A stretch of DNA of 14,852 nt. Origin: Brachionus koreanus. Its lineage: Eukaryota; Rotifera; Eurotatoria; Ploima; Brachionidae. The translations under genes and the position numbers were made by a program. Below, in pieces: positions 1 to 9,300 of the stretch (positions within the stretch are counted from its first letter, which is position 1; every line of letters starts with the position of its first letter). The stretch covers positions 373,092-387,943 of the forward strand of contig PJRA01000005.1 in the NCBI GenBank assembly GCA_016987375.1. Direction: 5' to 3'. A model generated the notes under the pieces. It was not told the origin of the DNA. It searched no databases and saw only the letters and a list, made by a program, of their open reading frames with translations.

Positions 1-26
1 ATTTCTGCTATCATTTTTATTTAATT

Positions 27-122
27 AGGAGATCATTTTAATTTTTTTTTAGAGATCATTTAATTATTTTAAGGTATCAAAAATAATTATAGTAATTAAG
101 TAATTATAGAGATCGTTTAAAT
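27..122 (+). repeat. three spaced copies of a short agagatc-rTTT motif
   Basis: Near-copies of a 13-15 bp word (A/G)GAGATC(A/G)TTTtAA occur at about 27-42, 51-66 and 108-122. The surrounding DNA is AT-rich and non-coding. They could be the worn subterminal repeats of the transposon whose antisense coding relic lies just to the right, or chance in low-complexity DNA. Confidence 0.35.
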
Positions 123-228
123 TTATCCCAAATCAATTTCAGTTGATTTCGGAACAATGTGAAATTATTCAAAAAAAATTTGATACAATACAGTAAAAAA
201 AATATTTTATAAATTCGTAATCCTTGTT

Positions 229-435
229 CTAACAGTTTTTATAGATCGATGTTATAGTAATCTCTCCTACACAAGAATCACATTTAAATTGTTTACATTC
301 GACACAAGTAAAGCTCGATTTCTTTCCATTACATAACCTAATTTGACACTTTTTTTTTGCTGATTTTGAAGCTTATTTAAGGTGTAGCATAGCTTGTTGG
401 TCCAACTTTCTCATTAAAATTTGTCTTTTTTCTTA
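229..435 (-). pseudogene. possible relic of a transposase C-terminus with a Cys-rich finger
   Basis: Read on the minus strand, 372 down to 229 is open and ends at a TAG. It encodes a cysteine-rich tail whose six cysteines are spaced C-x4-C-x8-C-x2-C-x4-C-x2-C, beginning KKKCQIRLCNGKKSSF. In the same frame, upstream (higher coordinates), a TAA at 373-375 interrupts the reading, beyond which a basic stretch (MRKLDQQAMLHLK) continues to about 435. Short tails with paired cysteines of this kind terminate piggyBac-like (DDE_Tnp_1_7) transposases, which is the reason for the call. No catalytic aspartates were found. Minus-strand DNA up to about 590 has further short open stretches but they are too broken to name. 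It may instead be an unrelated zinc-finger fragment. No intact gene is implied. Confidence 0.35.
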
Positions 436-1346
436 GACTTGTCTCTTTTCCGTCATTCAATATTCAATATTTTGCATTTAGAAGCATAATTAGCCATATA
501 ATTAATTTATTTTGCAAAAAAATAGACACTATTCTTGAAAGGCCCAAAAAACCTCTCTTCGAGTTTAACGTATACATTTTTTTTCAGCATGAAAATAAAA
601 TTATTTTGTAATCAAAATTAATTATTTATTTTATTTTTTTGAGTTTAGTTTTGATGAAAAAAAAAATTTTCAAAAAAGATTAAATTTGTGGAACAACAAG
701 CAATAGAAGTACCAAATGGGTAAAAAAAATTCCTCCGATTTTTGAGTGTTAATATTGTTTTTAAATTTCCAAATTGAATGTTAGAAATTTGAAAAATAAA
801 TTTTATCAAAATTTTTACTTTGCAATTCTTATTTATTCTTAAAATTACATCACTTACTTGTTTTGAATCAATCAAACAAACGTCATTTGTAAGCTTTTTT
901 TTGAAACAAGCATTTTAATCAAAAAAACAAAATTTTATCATTTTTTCTCTTTTATTAAATAGAAGAGCATATAAAAAAAAAACATTTAATTAAATATGTA
1001 AAAAATGTTACACAAATTAAATCTTATGATCAAAAATTTACACTTAGATAATTAGCTTAGGGCAAATGTTAGATCAAATAAAAATTTTAGCTCAAATTTC
1101 AAACATCTTATTTATTCAAATTATAAAACTCATGTTTCTTGACTTCCGCCTCAAAATTACACTTATTTGAATTATTTTATCCAAATAAAATACCAAAACT
1201 TAACAAAAAAATTTGTTAATAAAAGTTAACGTCAATTGATAAATGCTTACTTAATTTCGAACCTAAATCAAATAAAAGAAATCTAATACTAAAAGCATTT
1301 AAATTATTAATAAATTTTGAATTTATATATTTTAAGTTTTTTTGTT
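436..1346. other. AT-rich non-coding stretch
   Basis: No convincing gene, RNA or long repeat is visible. Runs of A and T dominate. The open frame on the minus strand at 645-875 is low-complexity (Phe, Ile, Asn) and has no recognisable domain. The right end presumably contains the promoter of the membrane-protein gene at 1379. Confidence 0.5.
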
Positions 1347-1349
1347 CAG
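1322..1349 (+). promoter_or_regulatory. TATA-like tract and acceptor-like site upstream of the start codon
   Basis: A TATATATTTT-like tract at about 1323-1333 is followed by a T-run ending in TTCAG at 1345-1349, 29 nt before the ATG. The T-run plus CAG resembles a 3' splice site. It could accept a 5'-UTR intron or a spliced leader, since trans-splicing is established in rotifers. No donor was identified, so the role is a guess. Confidence 0.3.
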
Positions 1350-1378
1350 TTCAAAAAAAAATCAAAATCTCTTTCAAT

Positions 1379-3328
1379 ATGCTGGTGGCTAATTTGATAA
1401 TTTTTTTCTTTTTATTTCGGATTTCTATGTCACAATATTTTGCTAGTGGTTCAGAAGATAGAAAATTACGGATATGGAATGAGACATCCATTGTCCATAC
1501 GGAAGACATTGAACAAAAAATCAAAGCTTTAAACTACGATAGCTATAATAACATTCTATTAGGTTCATCTGATGATAGAATATGGCTTTTTTATTTGGAA
1601 AATAGGACTAAAATAAAAATTGATGACTCTTATAGTTTGATATTATCAATTGATGAAAGTACTTTTGCTTCTGCATCAAATAAAAAATTAAAATTTTACA
1701 ATATTCATAGCCTATCTTCAAATGAAGAATTTGACGATTTTAACAATATACATGACATGAAATTATTAAAGAATGAAAAAAAAATAATTATTGCCGATGA
1801 TAAATCAATTATAGTATTCGATATAACTTCAAAAGAAAGAGTTCGGACCCAAATGGAAAAAGATGTTAAAGCAGTTGATGTTTATGATAAGAATTTTATT
1901 GTCAATCAATGCAAAAAAGAAGAAAATAACTATCTATGCATTCATAAAATGGAAACAAATGACAATTTAGCAATTCAAAATAAAATTTGTTTCAATAAAG
2001 ATGTTAAAATAATTAAGATAATCAATCAAAGCTTAGTAATTTTTGGAACTGGTGAAAATATGATATATAAATGGAAAATAGATAAAAACGAAATATATAA
2101 TCATGAAATGACTAATAATATATTAAGTATTGAAATATTAAATTCAGAAACAATAATTTGTGGAAATGATGAAGGTGAAATTTACAAAGTATCTTTGTAT
2201 AAACTTACAATCGAAATGATATATCAGATAGATCATCAAATAGAAGCAAACGAAGGCAATAAAAGAAGGAAACGAAGTGGAAGTAGTGAAAGTAGTATAG
2301 AAAGTAACGAAAAGGAAAAAAATAAAGTGTATGCTCTTCAATTAGTAATTAACTTTGAATTAAATAAAAAACAAACAAACGAAAAATCATTAACAACACA
2401 ATTTTTTTTTTCTAATGGAGATTTTTCAACCAAACAATACCCAAAAAATAGTAGCATTATTATTCCAAATGAACCAACTTCTTCATTAACAACACAGTTT
2501 AAAGATGGAGATTTTTCAACCAAACAATACCCAAAAAATAGTAGCATTATTATTCCAAATGAACCAACTTCTTCATTTACAACACAGTTTGATTTTTCTA
2601 ATAGAGATTTTTCAACCAAACAGGGCCCAAAAAAGATTTTAAATGAATCAACCTTTACTAATTTAGCTTTTCTATCTGAAAATTTTAATACAACATTTGA
2701 ATATTTTTTTGAAATTAGTCAATTAAGAATAGAGAAACTTCTCAATATGTTTTCTTTAAATATTGATTTAAGCAATTGCCTTGTAAATTGTTCAAATCAT
2801 GGTAAATGTGTCATAGATTCAAGTTCCAAGTACATTTGTGATTGTTATGAAGGATTTAAAGGTGAACGATGTCAAATTAATATTCGGCCTTGTTCGCGTA
2901 ATCTATGTAGAAATAATTCGACTTGTATTGAAGATGACAATTATCAAAATTTTACTTGCAAATGTTATTCAGAAAACAATCAAACTAGTCTTTATTATGG
3001 AACTTATTGTGAAAATAAAATTGATATTTGTGCAAATGAAACTTGTAACAATCATGGTAATTGCTATGAAGAAAATTACAGACCTAAGTGTTCCTGTTTT
3101 TATATGTATTATGGAACTAAATGTGAAAAAGAATCTGATGAACTTAAAAAAAATAAACTTATTATTAAAACAAGTTCAATTATTGCAATTGTTGTGTTGA
3201 CCATTTTCTTTTTAATTATTGTTTTTTGTGATCTTTTAAGCTGTCTAAAACAGAACAAAAGAAAAAAGAATTTATCCTTCTATAGGCCTAGGAATGATAT
3301 GGTTCAACGATTTTATTATATTAGCTAA
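1379..3328 (+). CDS. type I membrane protein with WD40-like ectodomain and three EGF domains
   Basis: This is an intact single-exon frame of 649 residues. Residues 1-19 form a hydrophobic signal peptide, which favours the first ATG over M17. Residues about 20-280 carry WD-like strands such as ASGSEDRKLRIWN (22-34), LLGSSDDRIWLF and TIICGNDEGEIYKV, suggesting a six- or seven-bladed propeller. Sequons there (for example N34-E-T) fit a secreted fold. K295-RRKR-S300 matches a furin site. Residues 339-420 are a tandem-repeat linker. EGF-like modules lie at C467-C498, C505-C544 and C551-C582. A membrane helix (about 600-622) precedes a basic tail ending FYYIS. Ligand and function are unknown; a surface receptor or adhesion role is inference. 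WD40 propellers are usually intracellular, so this topology is unusual. The EGF-membrane-tail layout recalls rotifer lineage-specific families. Confidence 0.85.
   Translation: MLVANLIIFFFLFRISMSQYFASGSEDRKLRIWNETSIVHTEDIEQKIKALNYDSYNNILLGSSDDRIWLFYLENRTKIKIDDSYSLILSIDESTFASASNKKLKFYNIHSLSSNEEFDDFNNIHDMKLLKNEKKIIIADDKSIIVFDITSKERVRTQMEKDVKAVDVYDKNFIVNQCKKEENNYLCIHKMETNDNLAIQNKICFNKDVKIIKIINQSLVIFGTGENMIYKWKIDKNEIYNHEMTNNILSIEILNSETIICGNDEGEIYKVSLYKLTIEMIYQIDHQIEANEGNKRRKRSGSSESSIESNEKEKNKVYALQLVINFELNKKQTNEKSLTTQFFFSNGDFSTKQYPKNSSIIIPNEPTSSLTTQFKDGDFSTKQYPKNSSIIIPNEPTSSFTTQFDFSNRDFSTKQGPKKILNESTFTNLAFLSENFNTTFEYFFEISQLRIEKLLNMFSLNIDLSNCLVNCSNHGKCVIDSSSKYICDCYEGFKGERCQINIRPCSRNLCRNNSTCIEDDNYQNFTCKCYSENNQTSLYYGTYCENKIDICANETCNNHGNCYEENYRPKCSCFYMYYGTKCEKESDELKKNKLIIKTSSIIAIVVLTIFFLIIVFCDLLSCLKQNKRKKNLSFYRPRNDMVQRFYYIS
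2393..2637 (+). repeat. in-frame tandem repeat in the membrane protein linker
   Basis: Three copies of a unit with the core GDFSTKQYPKNSSI sit between the basic cleavage site and the EGF domains. The offset is 90 bp between copies 1 and 2 and 96 bp between copies 2 and 3. Bases 2417-2500 and 2507-2590 differ at one position of 84. The third copy is truncated and diverged (RDFSTKQGPKK). Each full copy is Ser/Thr-rich and contains an N-glycosylation sequon (NSS), consistent with an extended, glycosylated stalk. Confidence 0.9.
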
Positions 3329-4251
3329 ATATTTATTTTACGTTGGAAAATTACTTTTTTTTATTTTTAGTTTTATTAACATTAACTTTCGATACAATAT
3401 CTTAAATTTATAACCTTTCAATTTGACAAAACAATTTTTTATATTTTCACATTTCTTTGAAAAATTTGACAAAAAAAAATTACCCTTTAATAAATCTTTA
3501 AAAATAATTTTTTAATTAGTTTAATTGTTTCTAAATATTCTTTTAAAGGCAAAATCAAAACGAAAAAAAAATTGAGTATTTTTAAAATAGTTAAAATTAA
3601 GCTATACCGGTGTGGTCTTTTTCGGCATTTGATTTAAAAATAAATTAAAACTCCTAATTTGGACTCGCATTAAGACTTTTAAACAACTGTGATTTTTAAA
3701 AAATTATTTAACTCTAAAGCATCAATAAACCAAATGAATCGTTATATTAATCTATTTTTTAGTGTTTCAAATTCATTAGAGATATTGCAGCAAACAAGAA
3801 TTATAAAAAATTTTAAAAATTTAATTTAAATTTATCGCATTTTTAAATTTTTGAAATATTTCAAAGCTTTATTTTTAAACTGCTAAAAAAGGAGTGTAAT
3901 CTCTAAAAAATGCATAGAACTTAAATTGCGCATTTAAAATATTTTGCTCTAATTTGAAAAATAATATTATTTACTAGGTCGATAGGTACTAATCTATATT
4001 GTTTATTGAGTTTTGATTTTCAATAGGTAGGGTTAAATAATTATTATTTTTATTTAAAAATAGGATATTTTTGATTTTAGCATCTTTCTAGTTCTATAAC
4101 TTTAAGTCATATTATGTTGAAATAGAAAAAATTGAATGCTCTTCAAAATGACATGTTTAACTCTTGATTTATTTTAATTCCAAATAAAAAAATTAATAAT
4201 AAAATAAATGAAAATTTTGAAATTTTGATAATATAATGTTTCGCCATTATT
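3329..4251. other. intergenic AT-rich region downstream of the membrane protein gene
   Basis: No gene is visible. It should hold the 3' UTR of the upstream gene. Positions 3784-3803 match, inverted, 19 of 20 bases of 7721-7740 in dynein intron 7, so part of this stretch may be a dispersed repeat. Confidence 0.5.
3489..3494 (+). terminator. candidate polyadenylation signal (AATAAA)
   Basis: A canonical AATAAA lies 161 nt after the stop codon of the membrane protein gene. In DNA this AT-rich such hexamers are common by chance, so it is only a candidate for the 3' end. Confidence 0.3.
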
Positions 4252-4791
4252 GGAAAAAGGGCAGCAGAAGTTATTACTTATGATGAAGGTCGATTTATTT
4301 CAGAAATTATGATAACATAAATCAATGGTTAGTCCCATCTCAACCAACTCAGTCAGTCGTGAAAAGAGGAGGCTTTGATAAAAAAGTGATCACGTGTGTT
4401 TGTGGAAATTTTCAAGGGGCAATACACTTGGATTTGGCTACAGAAGTTCGTGCTTTAAATGACGAACTTTATTCTGGGCAATTGGAACAAATGTTAGACG
4501 TCATTTTTTTTTCTTTTTCACTCCCTGTGGAGCATAGGGTCATTACTTTTGATTTCCACTAACCCTAGACCTCATACAACAAGAAAAGCAATGGCAAAAT
4601 TAGAAGATATGGAAGGGATCAAAATACTTCCTCATCCAACATTAAGTCCAGATCTTTTTTCTTTTGAATATCATCTTTTTCTTGCTCATTTTTTAAGAAG
4701 ACGGCATATTACTAACCAAGACCTAGTTGATGAAAGGGATCGCCAATTTTTTGCATCAAAAGCCATGAGTGGTACAAGAGGGGTTAGTTAA
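4252..4791 (+). mobile_element. mariner (DD34D) transposase relic, frameshifted
   Basis: Three reading-frame blocks together follow the mariner catalytic domain. Block 1 contains YDEGRF (first acidic D at 4282-4284). Block 2, from about 4320 to a TAA at 4560-4562, contains NQWLVPSQPTQ, KKVITCVCGNFQGAIHLDL and LNDELYSGQLEQML. Block 3 (4549-4791) contains NPRPHTTRKA and LPHPTLSPDLFSFEYHLF and ends near QFFASK, as mariner proteins do. The family's HDNARPH reads TNPRPH here and SDYHLF reads FEYHLF, so the second acidic residue is missing and the third is changed to E. There are two frameshifts. The N-terminal DNA-binding half and the terminal inverted repeats are not recognisable. It is inactive and lies in the gap between the two genes. 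Confidence 0.88.
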
Positions 4792-5058
4792 TTTTTTTCT
4801 TATTGAAAATTTTTTTTTATTTTGTCCACTCTAATAAAGCTTATTTAGCATTTAAAATAAAATTATTAATTAGCTAATTTCAAATCTCAAGACTCTTTGT
4901 AAGCCTCAAAAGAGTTAAGACTTAAATGGTATTTTACTAAACATGTTTCCATAGAGACATAAACTTTTTCTCATTTTAAATAAAATTTATTATTAGTATA
5001 TAATTATAAATAAATAAATCTTAATATTTGAATAAGACTTGTTTAAAAATAGATAATT
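4792..5058. other. upstream region of the dynein gene
   Basis: AT-rich DNA between the mariner relic and the dynein start codon. It presumably contains the dynein promoter and 5' UTR, and no clear core element can be singled out. AAAATAG at 5046-5052 just before the ATG could serve as a weak acceptor. Confidence 0.4.
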
Positions 5059-6370
5059 ATGGAAACTAATGTTGATGGCAAAATAAAATTGCCCAGCATC
5101 AATTCACGCACCAATCTTCTTAAATTTATACCAACCAATGAGCCTGACATAAACAAAATCAAACAGCTAGTTTTAAAGTAAAATTTTGTTTATTTGTTTA
5201 AATAGGAGAAAAAAATTAATAATCGATAAAAATTCAGGGTTCAAGACAAAATCGAGAGTGGACAATTGTGTGAAAATGACTTGAATGATTTAAAAACTGA
5301 TTTTATCAAAACTATAGTAAATGCACTAATGAATAATGGGTAAATGAATTTCAAAATTAAATAAAAAAAATTTTTTTTGTTTTAATTTTTATTTCTAAAG
5401 AGATAAAGATTGGAATTATTTGTTCGACTATTTGAAATGTTTGATTCCCATCTCTAAATTGTTTGAAAATGATCGCAGAATAAACCATTATCTTCATCGA
5501 ATTAACTGTCTTTCGAACAGAAAAGACAACAATCCAAGCTTTAGAGAATTTTACAATTTGTTGAAAAACACATTTCCCAATGTAAAATAAAAATTAAAAA
5601 TTATTAATTTCAATTAAATTATTTTCTCTCAGATTGACGGTTCTAAGCAAATGAATCAGGTTAGATTTAATTTGCCCAGGAATGAAAGAAGTGAAAAGTT
5701 AAAATTTGAACTGTGTCCTGAACCGATTATTAATTTTTATGATGGAAAATTGGATCCCTATTCAAATAAAATAAAAGTTTTTTTATTTTTTCAAAAAATT
5801 ATCATTGCTTTATTTTTTTTTTACTTTTAAAAGGATATCAAAATAAGACCTAGTGCCGGTCCGTATTTTAAAGAAATAAATAGCATTCTTTCTAAAGTTA
5901 CAAACGATTCTTTTAAATGTAAAAATTAGAATTTTTTTTTTAATTTTTACTACATGTAAAAATTTACTTTAGCTGAAACAAATTGGAAAGAAAAAGATTC
6001 TCGAATGGTTCTAGTGACTAGTTTAGACTTGGATCAATTGGAAGATGGCTATGAGGAAAAGATAAATAAAGAAATAAAAGATGAAGAATTTTTTGAATAC
6101 CAAGAAGAAACAGACCCTACATTTGATATAAATCGAATAGATAGATTTTTTTCAAAAGATGCACCCGATTTTGTAATTTTAAGTTTTTGCTTTTAATTTT
6201 AAAATAAAATTATTTCAAAGGAAGAAAAATGCTTGAATTTAACAGGACGTGAAATGGTTTTTTATCTTTTAAAATCAACACACTTGGCACATGCAGTGTC
6301 GTTCTATTTGAACAAGATTGATTCTAAACTCTATAGACCGTATGATTTGATAACTGTTCCGCGTAGTCAA
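5059..6370 (+). CDS. dynein heavy chain exons 1-7 (residues 1-327)
   Basis: The start METNVDGKIKLPSINSR is chosen because the frame runs directly into the spliced chain; an AAAATAG acceptor-like site ends 6 nt before it, so a further 5' exon cannot be excluded. The six introns between these exons are 60, 61, 51, 57, 54 and 48 nt. The intron 4 donor (GTTTTT at 5777) is weak. Exon 6 is acidic (EEKINKEIKDEEFFEYQEE). Exon 7 contains AHAVSFYLNKID and ends PYDLITVPRSQ at a phase-0 junction. These N-terminal residues are the least conserved part of dyneins and support the family call mostly by continuity with later exons. Confidence 0.85.
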
Positions 6371-9300
6371 GTAATATTTAGATTTTTTTTCAAAATAGGA
6401 AACTTCTTCTTTCATTTTCAATCAGCTTTTGTTAAATTAATTTAAACCTAGTCGAATGAGCCAGACTAAGGTAGAAGCTCAGTTATTTTTTGAAAATTAG
6501 ATAAAATTAATTTTTTAGATTTTTTTTTAATTTTGTTTTAAATTAAATATAAAGTATTAGAATTTGAACAAAAAAAGTTAGAAAAATTTATTTTAAATTT
6601 TTTTCAATCAAAAATTAAGACCAGAATGAATTTTTGACTTGATTAAATTAGGAAATTAACTCAAATTTAATTTTTTTTTTTAACCAAAATCTTTTATAAT
6701 TAAACTAAATCAATGCAATTTTGTATATAAAAAAATATGTGTATTGAATTATTATTTTATTGAAATATAATTAAAAAGTAAAATTCAATGTGCCTGTTGA
6801 TTGATAAAAACATTAAAAAATTAAGTGAATTATTTTGTTTAGATAATACATTAAACGGTATTATTTACAAAAAAAATCTTAACAAAATATTTTTTTTCTA
6901 ACTATGTGTGAACTTAAATTGTCAACAATAAAATTATCAACAGTATAATTTGTCAATTTTTTTGATGAAAAGAAAAACAAAATATAGTTTATCACTTTAT
7001 TAATTAAAATATGATAAAATTAAGTTTTTATATTTTAAGGTTTTCCATACTGACTCCAAATAACTAGACTATTTCTATTTTAGTCTTTGTCTGTTCTTTC
7101 CAAAAACCTACAATTTGCCATCCTCGTTGAGTGTTTTAGCAAATTTGATAAAAAAATTTATGTTTTGTGCAATTTTCTTTAACTTAAAAGACAGTTAGAT
7201 TATTTTTGAGGTTGATTAGTAAAGAAATTATTATTTTTAATTGTAAGTGTTATGATTATCTAAAAAGTAGAAAAAAGTATTTTGGCATTTTGGAATTATT
7301 GATAAAAAATTTTTCGAATCTCATAATTAACAATTATTTAATGACAAAAAAAAGTATTTTTATTTTTTTTCAGTTTGATTCTAACTTTTTGCGACATACT
7401 CTATGCACCACTGATGAACGTATCATTTTCTCTTTACCAACTTGATATATTTTCATTACCATATATTCAAGTCACTTGTTCTGCGTAAAAAATTGCATCG
7501 AATTAATTAAAAATAAAAAAACATTATCTTCTTTTTTAACTTAAATTAAAAAATTCACTACATAAAATTACATAAAATTTTTTTTGAAATTATCTGTGTG
7601 GCATTCACAAAACTTGCTTTTGGTCTTCAGAAAAAAAAGTAGAAACAATTTTTAGCATTTTGTTCTGTTCTACTGTGTTTTACTGTACTTAGTATCTCTT
7701 TTGTTCGCTTTAATGTCTTATTATTCTTGTTTGCTGCAATCATAGTGTCTTTGTCTAATAAAGAATTTTAGTAAGCCTAATGAAGAATTCAGATTTCTGA
7801 TTTTCAATGTATATATTTGTGGTGGTAACACTCTGTCTTCGTTAGGTCCATTGATTCTAATCCATATGTTAGTAAAGGTCTAATAAAAGTTTGGTACAAG
7901 TGCGCTTTTAGCTATGGATTACTATACTCTGTCCATACACCTAGCGATTTTAGTTTTATGATTGACCCTATGGCTAACTTTTTCCTTTATTTTTGTTGTC
8001 TGCTGTTACAACAAAAATAAAACTAAAAAGCCACCAAATCCTAACAGATCTGAATAAAGACACATTCGACACATTTTACTTGTTTCTATTTATAAACTTA
8101 CCATATCTTAAATAATGAATAAGTCAATTATTTTACCAAGGATCTAAAAATTTAAAATTATATTAGCAATTAGTTTTAGAATATTTTAATAATTTTTTAT
8201 CGACTTTTTCTCATGATCTTAGTCTTGGTTAGTTGCTTTTAAAAAAAAATTCTGCTAATTTTCATTTATTTACTGTCATATCAAATCCAGAAAATAATAA
8301 TAAAAAATTTTTTTTTGATATTTTATAATTTATTTTTTTTTTTTATTTTAAAAGGCCAATCGAGAACACTTTATATTTTCTGTTTTTGGGGTTTTGCATG
8401 TGATATCAGGTGAGGAGAGCGAACGGCTGACACTAGATGAATGGAATCGATTTGCCGTTCTTTGGGAAGCATGTTCTAAAATAAAATTTTTTAAGCAATT
8501 TTTGTTCAGAAAATTTTTAAACAGGTTAAAATTGTGATTTAATTTGAAAAAATAAATTTATTTTTAATCTTATTAGATGGCGAGAAAATTATAAGTTCTC
8601 ACAATTTTTAAAACTTAAAAAAAGAGTTTCCAAGAACATAATTGTATCCATACCGTTCTATCACGAAGCGCTAATTCACATATCTAGACTCATTCAGTCA
8701 ATTTGTGATATTAAATTTTTGCCAGAATTTATTATCAACGATTCAACAGAAGATAGACAATCTCATTTAAAAAAGCTAAACTTGTACAAACAAGACTCAA
8801 ACGAGCAAAAAATATTGTTCACATTGGACCAATTTTTGAAGCAAGTTAATGAACATTCCATCAATTTCGAACAAATTTTGGAATATTTTTTTGTATATGT
8901 AAAATATGTTCTCAATCACACGCGAGAACGCTATTTTGATAAGCTTAGATTCTATGAAGCTTTAGTTCATCAGGCTAGAATAATGTATTTAATTTTAAAA
9001 ATTTTATTTTTTTTTTCATTTAAATATTTTTTTCTCTAAAAGTGATGTGAACAAGTCAATGAGTTTACAAAAAGAATTTAGGACCAAAGCTGAAAGCGAG
9101 CTTAGTCAAGTTCAACATGAAATAAAGTATTAAATTTTTTATATTTATTCAATTTATTTATTTAAATACTTAAAAAAAATTCAAGTTTATTGGGAAATTT
9201 TGTATCGCTTGTTAGCTATCAGCTTGGTAGCAATATACTTCAAATAATGAGACAAGAGTTGACACGGCTTCTAAAAGAATTCGATATGTGCAGCTATTCG

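Larger units (their letters stand above)
6371..8354 (+). other. dynein intron 7 (1984 nt), enlarged by transposon debris
   Basis: The donor GTAATA follows codon Q327 and the acceptor TTTTAAAAG precedes GCC AAT CGA. Joining in phase 0 restores a continuous block (VPRSQ then ANREHFIFSVFGVLHV). The intron holds an antisense LINE fragment (7804-7980), a perfect hairpin (7986-8021) and a candidate terminal exon (7374-7445). The rest of 6371-7370 is AT-rich with no recognisable feature. Confidence 0.85.

Noticed and set aside
645..875. 76-codon frame on the minus strand
   Set aside because: Low-complexity Phe/Ile/Asn translation in AT-rich DNA with no domain or neighbouring exon to support it.
2144..2619. 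two minus-strand frames and repeated peptide blocks inside the membrane protein gene
   Set aside because: They are antisense reflections of the coding strand; the repeated peptides simply mirror the tandem repeat.
2838..3200. 120-codon plus-strand frame overlapping the EGF region
   Set aside because: Shadow in another frame of the cysteine-rich region; it has no domain and the EGF frame is clearly the real one.
5582..5833. frameshift or stop in the dynein gene after exons 3 and 4
   Set aside because: In-frame stops there fall inside 51-nt and 57-nt GT..AG introns, and the joined frame is uninterrupted.
7206..7445. 79-codon gene in intron 7
   Set aside because: The first part is random AT-rich translation; only the segment after the acceptor-like CAG at 7371 is of any interest and is listed separately.
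8719..9039. independent 106-residue protein
   Set aside because: It is the inner part of dynein exon 9 read through the donor at 8985 into intron 9.
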